A stretch of DNA of 64,000 bases, taken from NCBI GenBank assembly GCA_963082975.1, contig OY720350.1, forward strand, positions 11,254,910-11,318,909, written 5' to 3'. Source of the DNA: Labia minor. Lineage: Eukaryota > Arthropoda > Insecta > Dermaptera > Spongiphoridae. How positions within the stretch are numbered: the first letter of the stretch is position 1; the number at the start of each line of letters is the position of its first letter. The notes beneath the pieces are model-generated. The model had not been told where the DNA came from, made no database searches, and saw nothing but the letters and a program-made list of their open reading frames with translations. Made by a program: the position numbers and the translations under genes. Of this stretch, positions 12,261 through 24,137 are shown piece by piece.

Positions 12261-13112
12261 TTTACCGACCGGTAATAGTAAGGAAGGTATTGTTTTCACA
12301 CCAAATTTCACATGTGAATATTTTTACATATCTCCACGAATAATACATTTCCTTAACAGAAAAAAGTATTTTTAGCATGATGTCTGTCCGTCCGTCCGTT
12401 CGTCTGTCCATCCGTCCGTATAGATATGTACAGTTTGAACGGCTCAACGGTTTTTGATAAAATTTGGTATATTTACTTAATCCATCAGTATGATGAATTG
12501 ATCAACTTTTGGTGTATATCCAGAAACCGGAAGTGGTAGTATTACCGATCAACGATAGGAAGGGAAGGGTTATTTTCACACCAAATTTCACAAGATGAGA
12601 TTTTTACATATCTCCACGAATCATTTGTTTCTATTTCTATTTGTTTTATTCTTGGGAAAAATCATCTTTATTCGTGCCCCATTGAACTTAATACTACCAA
12701 GCTACTATCTGGAATATTATCAATAAGTTCTCTCACTCATTAAGTAATAAATGTTTCATTTTTACCGACCGACGATAGTAAGGGAGGTATTGTTTTCACA
12801 CCAAATTTCACATGAGGAGATATCTCCACGAATCATGCACTTTGTATTGGTTTTATCCTCGGGAAATTAGTTTTTTTCTTAATTTAAAATTATATGACGT
12901 CACCCAGTTCTTCATGACGTTACAGCCAGCGGCTCCTTATATATATATAAAATAAGTAAAATAAAGTAAAATTAAAAATATTTATGTTATATCCATATCT
13001 ATTTTTTATTGCATTAATAGATACATTAAAATTATTTGAAATTGTTTCTGTAGCTGGAAATTAATTTATTTCAAACCGTCGGTCGGTTCTGTGCCTGGCC
13101 ACAGGTCAACTT
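12261..13112 (+). mobile_element. two overlapping family A repeats, plus orientation
   Basis: One copy starts at TTACCGACCGGTAATAGTAA (12263) and carries GTCCGTCCGTC microsatellite, core, and second module up to about 12640. A second left end (ACCGACCGACGATAGTAAGG) begins at about 12767. It runs straight into the right half: GACGTCA block, CTGTAGCTGGAAATTAATTT, then GTCGGTCGGTTCTGTGCCTGG, hairpin and GGTCAACTTATT. This is either two truncated copies head to tail or one copy with an internal rearrangement. Confidence 0.75.
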
Positions 13113-13425
13113 ATTTTTTTTTTATTTTAAATCTAAATTTTGTTACAGAATTCTAAATAAACCTTTTTAGATCACAATTCAGAAAATAATCAAGGGTATC
13201 ATATTTTTAAATGAAAAATAAAATGTTATTTTGATTTAAAAACTTTACTTAGTAATTCATGATATATTAGAACAGAAAATTTATTAAACCATAATAGGAC
13301 GTCTATAAAAAATCAATCGTTCTATGAATCAATAATGGAAATATTTTTTTTTCTCTTTCAAACCAAGCAATTCTTATCGTTTGAATTAAAATATACATAA
13401 TTTCAAAATTAATTATAAAAACTTC

Positions 13426-13433
<8 letters not shown>

Positions 13434-13457
<24 letters not shown>

Positions 13458-13458
13458 C
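13434..13458. repeat. (AT)n microsatellite
   Basis: A long uninterrupted AT run in intron sequence. Confidence 0.8.
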
Positions 13459-14784
13459 GTACATATATAATCAATTTTGACTAAATATATAGGTTCTAAT
13501 TATTAAAGGGACAGATGAAAAGATGAATGTCGTTTATTCCCTTTGAAATAGAGAAAGATAGGATAACAAAATTGCTTATCTCGAGATTCATACAAGCGAC
13601 ATTTCTATTTCAGTCTATTCAAACAGACTAATTACATACTGACCCATGCACCCAACTACATAAATAGCTTCTCTTTTCTATTTATGTAGTCCTATCTTTG
13701 TCCCTACTTCTTTAATCATTCATCTAGAAATAAATTCCAAGGAGGAAGAACTTTACTTAGCAACTCATGAAAATTTATTTAATACAGACAAATTATTTCA
13801 CTAAAAAATACGAGTGATTGTTTTTTCTTTTTTCTGATTTTTTTTTTTTGTTTTTTTTTTTTGATGAATGTTAAATTAGTGAGTAAATGATGTAAAGAAA
13901 AAAAAAACAACTTATTTTAAGAGATTTATTTCCAAAATGTCATTTTCAATTTTCAATTCAAGTACATCATTAAAATAAAAATAATTTTTTTTTTATAGTA
14001 TTACATTTATTAGATTAGTTAAATATTTTATTATCATTTAATTTTTATACTAAAATTGAAAGATTTATTGGAATCAAATGAAAAGAACAAAAGAAGTAAA
14101 GTATACTTAATAATTTTCATGGCGGATAGAAATTTAATTAAAGAATTCCTTGAAAAATTGCAAATATTTTAGCAAGAATTCAAAAAAAAAAAAAAAATTC
14201 GAGGTTAATTTAAAAATTCAATTCATTTTCAATTTTTATATATAAATCGTATTTTCTGAAAGATCAATGAATTGAACCCAATGCATTGGGATGATATGGA
14301 TCCACTCGATCGTGACTGATGAGAATTCTTTGATCTCGATACAAAAGGATCGATATTTTGACATGATTGATTTGATGTAAGTGACATTCAGATTCAATTC
14401 AAGGATGATGCGATGATGATAGATTCTTTGTGGAATGATACGTCATCGGCAAAACATGAAATAATAAACTTGTATTTTGCTATCCGCTTTTCCAAATCCA
14501 TTCCGACGAAAAAAGATGACGTAAAGCTAAGCTTTTATTCGAACAAAAACATGGAACATTTTTCGATTGATTTTTGATAACCTCCAATTTTATAAACTTT
14601 ATATATATAAACTAAACTTTCTATATATGAACTAAACTAGTGAATCTTCTACCATAGTGATATATCCTATAATAAAATTAATTTTGTTTTTAAATATTTT
14701 ATTAAACTAATATTTACATTAAAGTGATTTATTTATTCTAAGGTTAATTTGTCTTCACTGGTAAATAATTATCAAAATGATGTA

Positions 14785-15014
14785 ACTATCTTTGTGGCTC
14801 TCGAAAGTTCTTGGCCGCAGCAACCACACTTCTTCAAGTCTCCATATACTGAGTCACACAACCCTCCAATCCCTAACCTCTCCCATCTCTCTCACGGCCC
14901 TTCCTATATTGTCCACCCTCCGCGTCCGTGGTATTCCAACCGGACATTTCCTAACCTCCCCACCAATATATTTTTCGCCATTCTTTCTTCTCCCATTCTA
15001 GTCACGTGCCTTAT
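14785..15014 (-). mobile_element. LINE fragment: C-terminal end of reverse transcriptase
   Basis: On the minus strand this reads as the C-terminal tail typical of non-LTR retrotransposon polyproteins: RMGEERMAK, then a Gly/Arg-rich stretch, ending RPRTFES. Frames are broken by small indels. The open frame on the plus strand is its antisense shadow. It forms one end of the 1.05-kb inverted repeat with 24138-25225. Confidence 0.75.
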
Positions 15015-15845
15015 ATATAATATATATAAATATAGATTATATGTATTATATATTGATTTAATGATCAAATATTCAAATTGTTTAAAACCATACTCTTATG
15101 TTACTTTTATAAGTAAATTAAAAAATGTATTGTTTCTCTATATAAAAATAAAAAATTTCAATGATTAAAAAGGTATTTTAGAATAGTAATATTCTATATA
15201 TATTTTTGATGATACAGAAGATTCTAGTAATGAAAAAAATTGTCTGTTAACGAGAATCACATTTTACGATTAAACGAGAAATTTTATTTATTAAAAATAA
15301 ATGATTTTGTAAAATTATTCAATTTAAAAATTTTAAAAGATGAAAAAATATAAATATACACATCTACATATTAACCATCTAAGAAGAAATTTAGAAAAAA
15401 GGATCTAAAAAGAAAAATGAAAAATAAATTATTAAATAATACTAAATCTCCATCCTAAATTTTATTATATTATTAAAAATAACACCAATTTATAATAAAA
15501 ATAAGTATTTAATTATAGAAAATTTAAATTGAATATCTATATATAATTAATAAATATTTCGACTATATATTCGCTTATGATACTAAAATTTATAAAAATC
15601 CCTTTAAAATAAATATAATATAAAGGATTATTTTTAAACACATTAGATTTTAGATGATAAATATATATTTCAAAAATTATAAATGACTATATATTTTTTT
15701 TTCTTTCATTATTTTTTATTTATTTATTGATAGTTAAAATTCAAAAAAGGGTTATCAGATTTATCCAAATTCTTAGAGAAATTAAAATTTATTAAAGGGA
15801 AATCAATAAATTATATATTAAATAATAATATTTACTAAATAATCT
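14790..15845 (+). repeat. 1.05-kb inverted repeat, left arm
   Basis: This stretch matches the reverse complement of 24138-25225 along its length with small indels. Anchors include the pair AGAATCACATTTTACGA / CGTAAAATGTGATTCT and GATACAGAAGATTCTAGTAA / TTACTAGAATCTTCTGTATC. It comprises a LINE fragment plus about 830 bp of A/T-rich sequence that is present nowhere else in the window. Confidence 0.85.
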
Positions 15846-16195
15846 TAAGTTTAATAATCTTTCTTCCATTCTTTCTTCTCCCATTCTAGCCACGTGCCAT
15901 GCCCATTGCAGCCTTCTCGATTTTATGACCCTAATTATGTCTAGAGATGCATAGAGGTCATGCAAATCCTCCAGTCTCCGCCATTTCCCGGTGAGCTCAT
16001 CTTTTTTTGGGTAATAAATATTGCAGACAATCCAATTTTCAAATACTCTAAATCTACTCGCATCTCCCAGGGTCATAGACGATGCCTCACACCCATATGA
16101 TACAACAGACAAAATAATTGTTTTATATATTTTAATTTTGATCCCCTTTGATAATAATTTTGACGCGATAAGCTCCTTTACTGCATGATAACATA
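15846..16195 (-). mobile_element. LINE fragment: reverse transcriptase C-terminal region
   Basis: The minus strand encodes a recognisable non-LTR retrotransposon segment: IKIYKTIILSVVSYGCEA, SSMTLGDASRFRVFENWIV, KDELTGKWRRLEDLHDLYA, RVIKSRRLQWAWHVARMGEE. The family pattern is xLYGxExWTLxxxxxxRLRVFExxxLRRIxG...RRLRWAGHVxRM. The A/T-rich left arm of the inverted repeat separates it from the rest of the C-terminus, and the HVARMGEER block occurs on both sides of that insertion. It is 5'-truncated and not functional. Confidence 0.85.
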
Positions 16196-17368
16196 AAAAT
16201 TATAAAATGGTGAAATATTAATGGATTATTATATTAATATTTATAATATCAAATGATGGTAGTAAAATAATCCTACCTTATAATATTTTATATTTATTTC
16301 ATCATTTAAAATAAGTTATTAATTAATGATAATTGTATCAATAATTATCTTAAAATAATATTAATGTAATTTGTAATTTTTTTTTTATATTTTCTATCGT
16401 AACACATTAATCCAAAAATATTTTACTTATTGAGAACGCCTACAAACTATGCAACCAATAACTTTTATTTTTTTATAACCTATAAAATTTCGTAAAGCAA
16501 GAATTTTTTATTTAACAGTCTCTTTTACATACTATATCTTTCCGATGGATTTTAAATCTATCTAAAAACAAACATTTTGATTTTCATTGAAATATTTATA
16601 ATTAAAACAAAATCTATTCAGTATAGCTATGCTAAATTTTTTTATTAAAAAAAAACAAAAAAGATTTTCATTAAATTATTTGGATGAAAAAAGTTTAACA
16701 ATTTGAAGAATTTTCAGAGTAATTATTTGATATGGTTACTTTAATAGTATTAAACTTTCTAAGGTCATTCATTATTCAAATTGTCACATTCCTAAAATGT
16801 TTATAATATAGTTTAACATTATTTCTACTAAATAATATCAAAGACTTGCTAAAATAAGCTTTAATGCCGTTGGCTAAGAAAATTAAATTTAATTATAAAA
16901 TATATATAACTAATATAATATTAAAATAAGTTTAATAACAAAAATGTATTTATATTCGTTTACATTTCCTCGACATGAAAATTTCGAATTAATTTTTAAG
17001 GTCAAAGATACATTAACTAACAAAAAATGCATAACCGATACGATAGAAGAGGAGAAGGAAAAGAAACTTTATCGAATTATTATTAAATGACCTCAATAAA
17101 ATATTAAAACACTTTTTATGTCAATTTAATATACGTTTTATTTTATTTTAGCCAAGAATAAAAAAAAAATAGTAACAAAAATCAGAAACAATAAGAGAAG
17201 TTGTATTGAAAAGGAAATAGAGTAAAATAATAGAAAAAAATATAAATAAATATGAAACACTTTAAAAAGTATGCATTAGTTCAATTTTTTTTTTAAATTA
17301 TATTGAATAATAGAAACATTGGATTAATAAAATAATTTACAAAAAACAAAACATTTTTACTGATTTTT

Positions 17369-17955
17369 ACTATCTCGCCAGAGATAGTAATGCGATTATG
17401 AAAATTTTCGATTTTGAGATTTTGATGTTTTTATACGTTTTGAAGGTCCCTAAGTCATTTTCACTTAGGTTGAGAAAAATGTCTATATGTGTGTATGTAG
17501 ACAAGATTAAGCAATAACGGTTTGAGCTAGAATAATTAAATTTGGTATACGGGAATTATTCAAAATTCGTAGTTTTCTATCAACTTTTGAGAAATGTAGC
17601 TCAACCGGAAGAGGGTCATTACCTACAACGTTTTGATTTTTTTTCTTCTAAAGTGACCGTAAAAATAAAGATATATGTTTGATAGTTTTTCACATGATTA
17701 AAAATTGTATAAAACTGCTATATATAAAATTTTAGCTTGATTGAATCGCTGAAAGTACCGGAATTAATTTTTTAACAGTGCAAATCTCACGCGCCAACAC
17801 GTGACGTGGGTCCATCAACAAAGAGCCAAACATGTGCTGATTTAAAAATATCATTTATTAATTTTAATTTATAATTAATTAAATCTAATTTAAATATAAT
17901 ATATGTTAATTAATCCAAATCAAATTTGCGAGATAGTAGAGTGGAGACACTCCAG
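17369..17955 (+). mobile_element. family B repeat, full length
   Basis: The left end is the perfect 8-bp hairpin ACTATCTC-GCCA-GAGATAGT. A (GT)n-rich segment follows, then the core AAATTTGGTATA...ATCAACTTTTG...AACCGGAAG, an A/T-rich right third, GCGAGATAGT (inverted partner of the left end), and finally the hairpin GGAGACACTCC. I infer a Helentron-associated non-autonomous element. No coding capacity. Confidence 0.85.
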
Positions 17956-18275
17956 CATATTTTTTTTATATATTGATAAAAATAACGATTTATTGAAAAT
18001 TTGTTATTATAATTAAAAATTGTATTTTATTATTTTTTTTTAATTTATAAATATTATAATAATATAAATATTTATTTATAAATGATTATGAAAATTTGAT
18101 CAATTTTATGTGATAAAAAAAAAAATAGAAATAATTTACAAGTTGATATTAGTTGAAATTGGATAATATTTATATAAAATATTAGTTTCCAATATTTACG
18201 TTATCAGATCATAAGATACAATGAATATCAATTTTTCTTTTTCTATGATAAATCATTAAACAATTTTATTGATAA

Positions 18276-19459
18276 CACAGGCCAACAAAATGAAAAAAAA
18301 AAATTGGTGCCGGAAGTCTAACATCTGATTTTAGATGTTTTTAATGTGCTGATTCCAAAAATGCTTTCAGATTTTTTCTATCAGCTCTAGTTTGTGAGAT
18401 ACACGTTACAGGTTAAATGATATATTTTCTTCTGATAAAGGACAACAAATTTGTGTTGATTTAAAAATGACTAACTTCCTCCTTGGACAGCAGAGTGGTT
18501 TTACAAAATATCCTTGTTTTTTGTGCCTTTGGGACAGCAGAGCTAAAAATGAGCACTGGGTTACCAAAAATTGGCCTTCAAGAGATATCATCTTCAAGGA
18601 ATTCAAAACGTGATCAACGAACCTTTGGTTTCAAGAGAAAAAATCTTACTTCCGCCCTTGCATATCAAGCTAGGCCTAATGAAGCAATTTGTGAAGGCTT
18701 TAAATCGAGATGGAAATTGTTTTGGGTATTTGTCACGTAAATTTCCTGGCATTAGCACGGAAAAACTAAAAGCTGGTATATTTGATGGTCCTCAAATAAG
18801 GCAACTTGTTAAAGATCCACAATTCACCATATCAATGAACGAGACTGAATCTAACGCTTGGAGTTCATTTGTTCAAGTAGTACAAAATTTTCTTGGCAAT
18901 CATAAAGCAGAGAATTACGTAGAATTCGTGGAAACTATGCTTTCAAATTTTCATATTCTCGGCTGTAACATGAGTATAAAAGTTCACTACCTCCACAGCC
19001 ACCTAGATCGTTTTCCAGAAAACTTAGGTGATTGTAGTGAAGAACAGGGGGAAAGATTCCATCAGGATATTAAAACTATGGAAGATCGTTATCAAGGACG
19101 ATGGGATAGCCACATGATGGCGGACTACTGCTGGAGCCTTCAGCGAGACTGCCCTAGTAAACTCCATTCTAGAAAATCGTCTAAAAGAAAATTTTTATGT
19201 GATTAGTGACTAATGTAATTATGTAAATTAAGTTTTTGCAATAAATACTTAAATCCATGTGTCTTTGTTTTTTTTAGCTGTCAATAGTAATATTATACAT
19301 TATAACAGTTATAACGTAAATTATATACACAATTTTTTTAGAAAATCTCAAAAACTAGATCTGATAGACAAAATCTGAGAACTTTTTTACATTCTGCATC
19401 CAAAAATTACTCAGGAACAGTTAAAAAATCGCAGGCACCAAAATGTGTGTTGGCCTGTG
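18276..19459 (+). mobile_element. CACTA/Chapaev-like DNA transposon, non-functional
   Basis: The inverted ends are CACAGGCCAACA (left) and TGTTGGCCTGTG (right), with TTGGTGCC / GGCACCAA just inside. Both flanks are TAA (18273-18275, 19460-19462). A CAC start with a 3-bp TWA-type duplication is the pattern of the CACTA-Mirage-Chapaev superfamily. Assignment is by these features, not by a transposase match. The single ORF inside is described separately. Confidence 0.7.
18430..19206 (+). pseudogene. transposon-borne ORF, frameshifted (EEQGERFHQD family)
   Basis: Two overlapping frames give one protein. The first (to about 18606) reads NFLLGQQSGFTKYPCFLCLW, then DSRAKNEHWVTKNWPSRDII, and ends at TGA. 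The second continues from about 18598: NVINEPLVSREKILLPPLHI, KLGLMKQFVKALNRDGNCF, EKLKAGIFDGPQIRQLVKD, NMSIKVHYLHSHLDRFPENL, EEQGERFHQDIKTMEDRYQG, MMADYCWS, stop at 19204-19206. I recall proteins of this type, often uncharacterised, repeated in many arthropod and cnidarian genomes. Their enzymatic role is unknown to me. An indel near 18600 breaks the frame; the N-terminal part is absent or decayed. Its place between transposon ends marks it as element-encoded. Confidence 0.75.
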
Positions 19460-19925
19460 TAATCATGTGATCCCACAGCTGCTTAATGATATTTCATACA
19501 TATTTATGGATATCGATCAATAACATATTTTTTGTTGACATCTCATTTAAAAAGAAATATATTCTATTTTGTTTTTGTTTTTGGTTGAATATACTATATT
19601 ATTATAGTTTGGGATCTATTGATTATATTACCTACTCTATTTGAATTAAAACACAAAATAAATACAAATGTTATTTTTTTAATTTTTTCCATATCATTTA
19701 ATGAGTCGGAATTATTTTTGATTATATAAATTAAAAACAAAAAAACAAATTTTTTCTTTATTTTATACAATTTTAATAATTATATATTTCTGGACCAATT
19801 TAAAGATTAATTAATAGACAAAACTGTGAGATAGACTACATAACATAAGATTATTTATTATTATTATTATTAAATAGATAAATAGTGAAGGATAGTTTAA
19901 AATTTATAATGGCAATCATTAATCT

Positions 19926-19950
19926 TATATATATATATATATATATATAA
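19926..19950. repeat. (TA)n microsatellite
   Basis: An uninterrupted TA run. Confidence 0.75.
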
Positions 19951-20130
19951 GTTTTTGTCTTCACATTGCTGAGAATTTAATTTTTTTCCTTATCTTGACG
20001 TTTCATGACGTCTGTCTGTCTGTCTTTGTGCCTGTCCGGAAAATTATTATTATAAATAATTATACCCTGACATTATTGACCCAAAATTGGCTATGAAATT
20101 ACATCACAATATTCTTATATACCTCTATTT

Positions 20131-20210
20131 CAGGGGTTCTCAACCTTTCGTGCTCTGTGCCCCCCTTAGAACACTAATGTGAAGTCACGCCCCCCTGTTT
20201 CAGAGCATCT
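20131..20210 (+). mobile_element. hAT-type MITE fragment
   Basis: It begins CAGGGGTTCTCAACC, a typical hAT terminal sequence, followed by the G/C-rich GCCCCCCTTAGAACAC. It is cut off where family B sequence begins at about 20212. The other end is not present. Confidence 0.55.
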
Positions 20211-20211
20211 G

Positions 20212-20731
20212 ACCGTTTGAAGGTTCCTGAATCATTTTCACTGAGGTTGAGAAAAATATCTGTGTGTGTGTGTATGTATGTAACCAAGATTACGCAAAAA
20301 CGGTCTGAGCTAGAATGATGAAATTTGGTACATGGGCATTATTCAAAATTCGTAGTTTTCTATCAACTTTTGAGAAATGTAGCTCAACCGGAAGAGGGTC
20401 ATTACCTACAACGTTTTGATTTTTTTCTTCTAAATTGCCCGTAAAAATAAAGATATATGTTTGATAATTTTTCATATGATTAAAAATTGTATAAAACTGC
20501 TATATAGAATTTCAGCTTGATTGAATCGCAAAAATTACCAGAATTAATTTTTTAACACTGCAAATCTCACGCGCCAACACGTGACGTGGTGCCATCAACA
20601 AAAAGCCAAACATGCGCTGGTTTAATATTTATTATTTATAATTGATAACTAATTAAATTTAATTTAAATATAATATATTATGTTATTTAATCCAATTCAA
20701 ATTGCGAGATAGTCGAGTGGAGACACTCCAG
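20212..20731 (+). mobile_element. family B repeat, 5'-truncated
   Basis: It starts in the segment TTTGAAGGTTCCTGAATCA, keeps the (GT)n, core and A/T-rich third, and ends GCGAGATAGTCGAGTGGAGACACTCC. The left hairpin is missing and is replaced by a hAT MITE fragment. Confidence 0.8.
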
Positions 20732-21044
20732 CTAATTTTTAAAAGTGAAGGATGTATATAAATTTTATTTATTTCTAATTATAAAAAAAATAAATTATTA
20801 TTTTTTAATGTTTTATATTGAAGTAAAAAATATTTTTAGTATGAGTAAATTTAATTATCTTTAATTTTATTTTTAGTTTAATTACTCAATTATTAATTAA
20901 TATTAAATTTTAAATGAAAAAATGATTTATTGATTATATAATAATTAAAATATGAATTATTTTAGACAAATGATATAAAGGAGTTTTTTTAAATTTTTGT
21001 CTTTTTGAAATTGGGTACAATTTATAAATTTCTTTTATATCCAA

Positions 21045-21602
21045 ATCCAAGCGCTCTTCACATCAAGGCGAGGGCTCCGCCCCCTGTACCCCCGAGAGGT
21101 GCATAGTATTTGGTTGAAAGTAGTATAAGGTTTTCATCCATTTTGTTTCAATCAGTATATTGCATCATAAAACATTCATTTCTTTTTGTGTTCTTATTTA
21201 AAATATATGTTAATTTAATCAGTAAATTAATTATATATTAGCGGACCAGTGTGAGAGTCCTCACACGCAAAGAAATTGAAACGCAAAAGATTGAAATGTA
21301 TCTATTAATGCAATAAAAAGCAGATATGGATATAACATAAATATTTTTAATTTTATTTTATTTATAATATAAGAATAGAGATATATTTCACATGCGCTGA
21401 CTGTGACGTCATATCTAAAAAATACTAAAAAGTAAGAAAAAAATTATTTTTTCACATTTCTCAAAAAGTATTTATTGTTTCCCAATGAATTTCACGCTAT
21501 TAATAGATTAGCCCGAGGGCTATCCAATGGCATTGGAATGGCCCAAATCGCATAAGTCGTTTAGGAGGAGTAGGTGATAGAACTGTCTTTTAAATATATA
21601 GA
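21045..21602 (-). mobile_element. Helitron, 3'-truncated
   Basis: Read on the minus strand it starts TCTATATATTTAAAAGACAG directly after a host A, a usual Helitron 5' end. The 3' side has GGGGGCGGAGCCC and GAAGAGCGC but lacks the terminal hairpin and CTAG. 21045-21240 matches the corresponding part of the Helitron at 57273-58183. The middle (about 21290-21420) is similar to the TGACGTCAT region of family A. Confidence 0.65.
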
Positions 21603-22329
21603 TTCTATTATAATTTATTTAAAAATTTGTTTTTTTATATATAAATAATTGTATTTTTTGATGTGATATTAATAAAAATTAATATAAAATAGTAATGTTT
21701 ATAAATTTAAAAATTAGAGTTTATTTAAATTTGCCAAAAATAAAATATTGATTATTTTATTCTTGGTAATAAAAAAAATTAATGTTAAAAAAATAAATTT
21801 GATAATAATATTTATAATATTTTATTAATATATTCATTTTATTTAATATTTAATATATATTATCAACTTTATTTTATTCTCGAACGAGCAATGATATAAT
21901 ATATAAAAGAAAGAATAAATTGAAAGTGAATGACTATCGATATTAAAATTCTAATAATTCTTTTTTTTCGCCGAAGAGCAAGCGATAGCCACTCGAGCCA
22001 ATTCATTGGAAATTAATAAATATTAAAGAAAAATAACTTTTTATTTAGTTTGTTTTATCTAGTGAATATGACAAGACGTCAACCTGGCTGTGTGAAAATT
22101 GCTACAAGGTAATTAGAATAATAATTTAATTTAATTATTAGTATATTATAATTAAGAATAGTTATTTTATTTTCAATAAATAAAAAGTCATTTATAATTT
22201 AAGAATAAATATTTTTGAATTGTTAACTAGTAAATTTAGTGTTCTTTAGGGAGGACAGTCCTCCATTTGTAAGCTCTGTCCTTCTTTTGTAAGTGTCCTC
22301 CTAACTGCCTATTTTTTGATATCTATCTA

Positions 22330-23043
22330 TCTATTTTTGAAGTATTTAGGGCATTTTGTACTTTTTTTCAAAATTTTTTCAATCTTAAAAAAAAGGTTAA
22401 AATTTTCTCGACTAAGCTTTTGAACATTTCCGAATTTTTTTCAAATTGGTTCTAAAAAAAAATGCCCTGATTTGGTGTTTTCAAAATATGGTCACCTTAA
22501 TATAATACTACCTATAAATATGAGTAAAAATTATATATATGAGTACAATAAAAATGTAGAAAAAAAAATTGAATAGTTTTAAAAATATTACATTTTTTTA
22601 TTTTTAATTTATTTATTATTTGATATGTAAATTTGTACTTTTAATGTTCAGATGAAAACACAATTAGTTATTTCTATACATTTTTTTGAAATATTTAGGA
22701 CATTTTGTACTTTCTTTCAAAATTTTTTTCAATCTAAAAAAAATAAACTAAAACGTTTTCTGGACTAAGCTTTTGAACATTTCCGAATTTTTTTCAATTT
22801 GGTTCTAAAAAAAAAGAAAAAATGCCCTGATTTGGTGTTTTCAAAATATGGTCACCTTAATATAATACTACCTATAAATATGAGTAAATATTATATATAA
22901 GAGTACAATAAAAATGTAGAAAAAAAATTGAATAGTTTTAAAAATATTACATTTTTTTATTTTTAATTTAGTTATTATTTGATATGTAAATTTGTACTTT
23001 TAATGTTCAGATGAAAACACAATTAGTTATTTCTATACATTTT
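22330..23043 (+). repeat. tandem duplication, two units of about 349 bp
   Basis: Unit 1 (about 22330-22680) and unit 2 (about 22681-23043) are near-identical. Both contain GACTAAGCTTTTGAACATTT, CCTGATTTGGTGTTTTCAAA, ATGGTCACCTTAATATAATA, and end ACAATTAGTTATTTCTATAC. The TTTTCAAAATATGGTCACC part resembles MITE ends elsewhere (57520-57545). A 64-codon open frame beginning in unit 2 has no recognisable match. Confidence 0.85.
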
Positions 23044-23500
23044 CTCTTAATATTTTTCTTGGGATGGTTGGCCCACAATTTTAAGAAAATACTCTTTACT
23101 TCTCCTAAACGAGTAACTAGGCTATCTTTAAAATCCAACATTTTCCAACTTTCTCAACTCCATTTCCCTTTCCTCAAAAGAAAAATAACCTTATGCATCG
23201 TTTAACCTGAAAGATGAAGCATAGAGAGGCTATAAATCTCTTTTTGATCATTTGAATGAATTGTATATGAAGTATATATATTATATGAATATATAAATTT
23301 AAAATAAAATCTAAAATCTTTCTTTAGAGCTTGTTCTCTTAGATTTTCTGATTTTCTTATATTATTTTTTATTATGGAAATGACTTGTTCGAGTGTTGTT
23401 TTTAAATTACCTAAATGATTAAAAAAGTAAAGCAATAAAATAATTAAAAAACAAATTAAGAGTATTCCACTAATAATTTACTTACTTACTTTTGAGTATA

Positions 23501-24135
23501 CGAGGTTTGTTCAAAAGAAAAGGTGAATTTTGAATTATTTCAAAAAGTATTTATTTATTCATCAATATTAATTTTGTCCCCTTCAAAGTAATTCACCTCA
23601 GATATAATGCACTTATGCCAGCGGTTCTTCCAATCGTCGAAGCACTTCTGAAATGTTTTTTTCGGTATGGCCATCAGCTCGTTCTTTGGGCCAAAAAATC
23701 ACGAACAAGCAATGATGCGTGAGTTAGTGCATTAACTTCCATTGTAGTATTCCATATTAACAGTACGGCCTTTTGGCAAGAACTCATGATGCACCACGAC
23801 ATTGTAATCGAAGAAAATAGTGACCAAAACCTTCACATTTGATCGTACTTAGCACAGTCAACATTTTAAGTGCGTTGGAGCACTTTATTTCATTTTTAAC
23901 GCTAAATTTCATACAGATTCTTTGATCCATTCTTTTAAAGTAAAAAATCGAATAAAACACAAAAACATGACTAACTTTTTCAGTTGTCAAAAACAAACTA
24001 CTAATCCAAAATGTCTGATAATGTCAACATATAAGAAACACATGTGTACAAACATAACAAAATTTGTTTTTCGATAATCGAATGTACTCAGCCCGAAAAC
24101 ATTCAAAATTCACCTTTTCTTTTGAACAGTCCTCG
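23501..24135 (-). mobile_element. mariner remnant, internally deleted
   Basis: Long inverted ends begin CGAGGTTTGTTCAAAAGAAA at the left; read inward from the right they begin CGAGGACTGTTCAAAAGAAA. TA flanks both sides (23499-23500, 24136-24137). At 635 bp it is half the length of an intact mariner. Scattered transposase pieces remain on the minus strand, including an LAKxxx-type segment and MSSCQ-like blocks shared with 5000-5852. Its right end abuts the 1.05-kb inverted repeat arm. Confidence 0.85.
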
Positions 24136-24137
24136 TA

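Noticed and set aside
12262-12447. 61-codon frame with a Asp/Arg/Thr-Gly repeat (MDRRTDGRTD)
   Set aside because: This is the (GTCC)n microsatellite of family A read in frame. Similar frames at 10510, 42331 and 61764 have the same cause.
14749-15168. 139-codon plus-strand open frame
   Set aside because: It is antisense to the LINE reverse-transcriptase tail (minus strand) and runs on into A/T-rich sequence.
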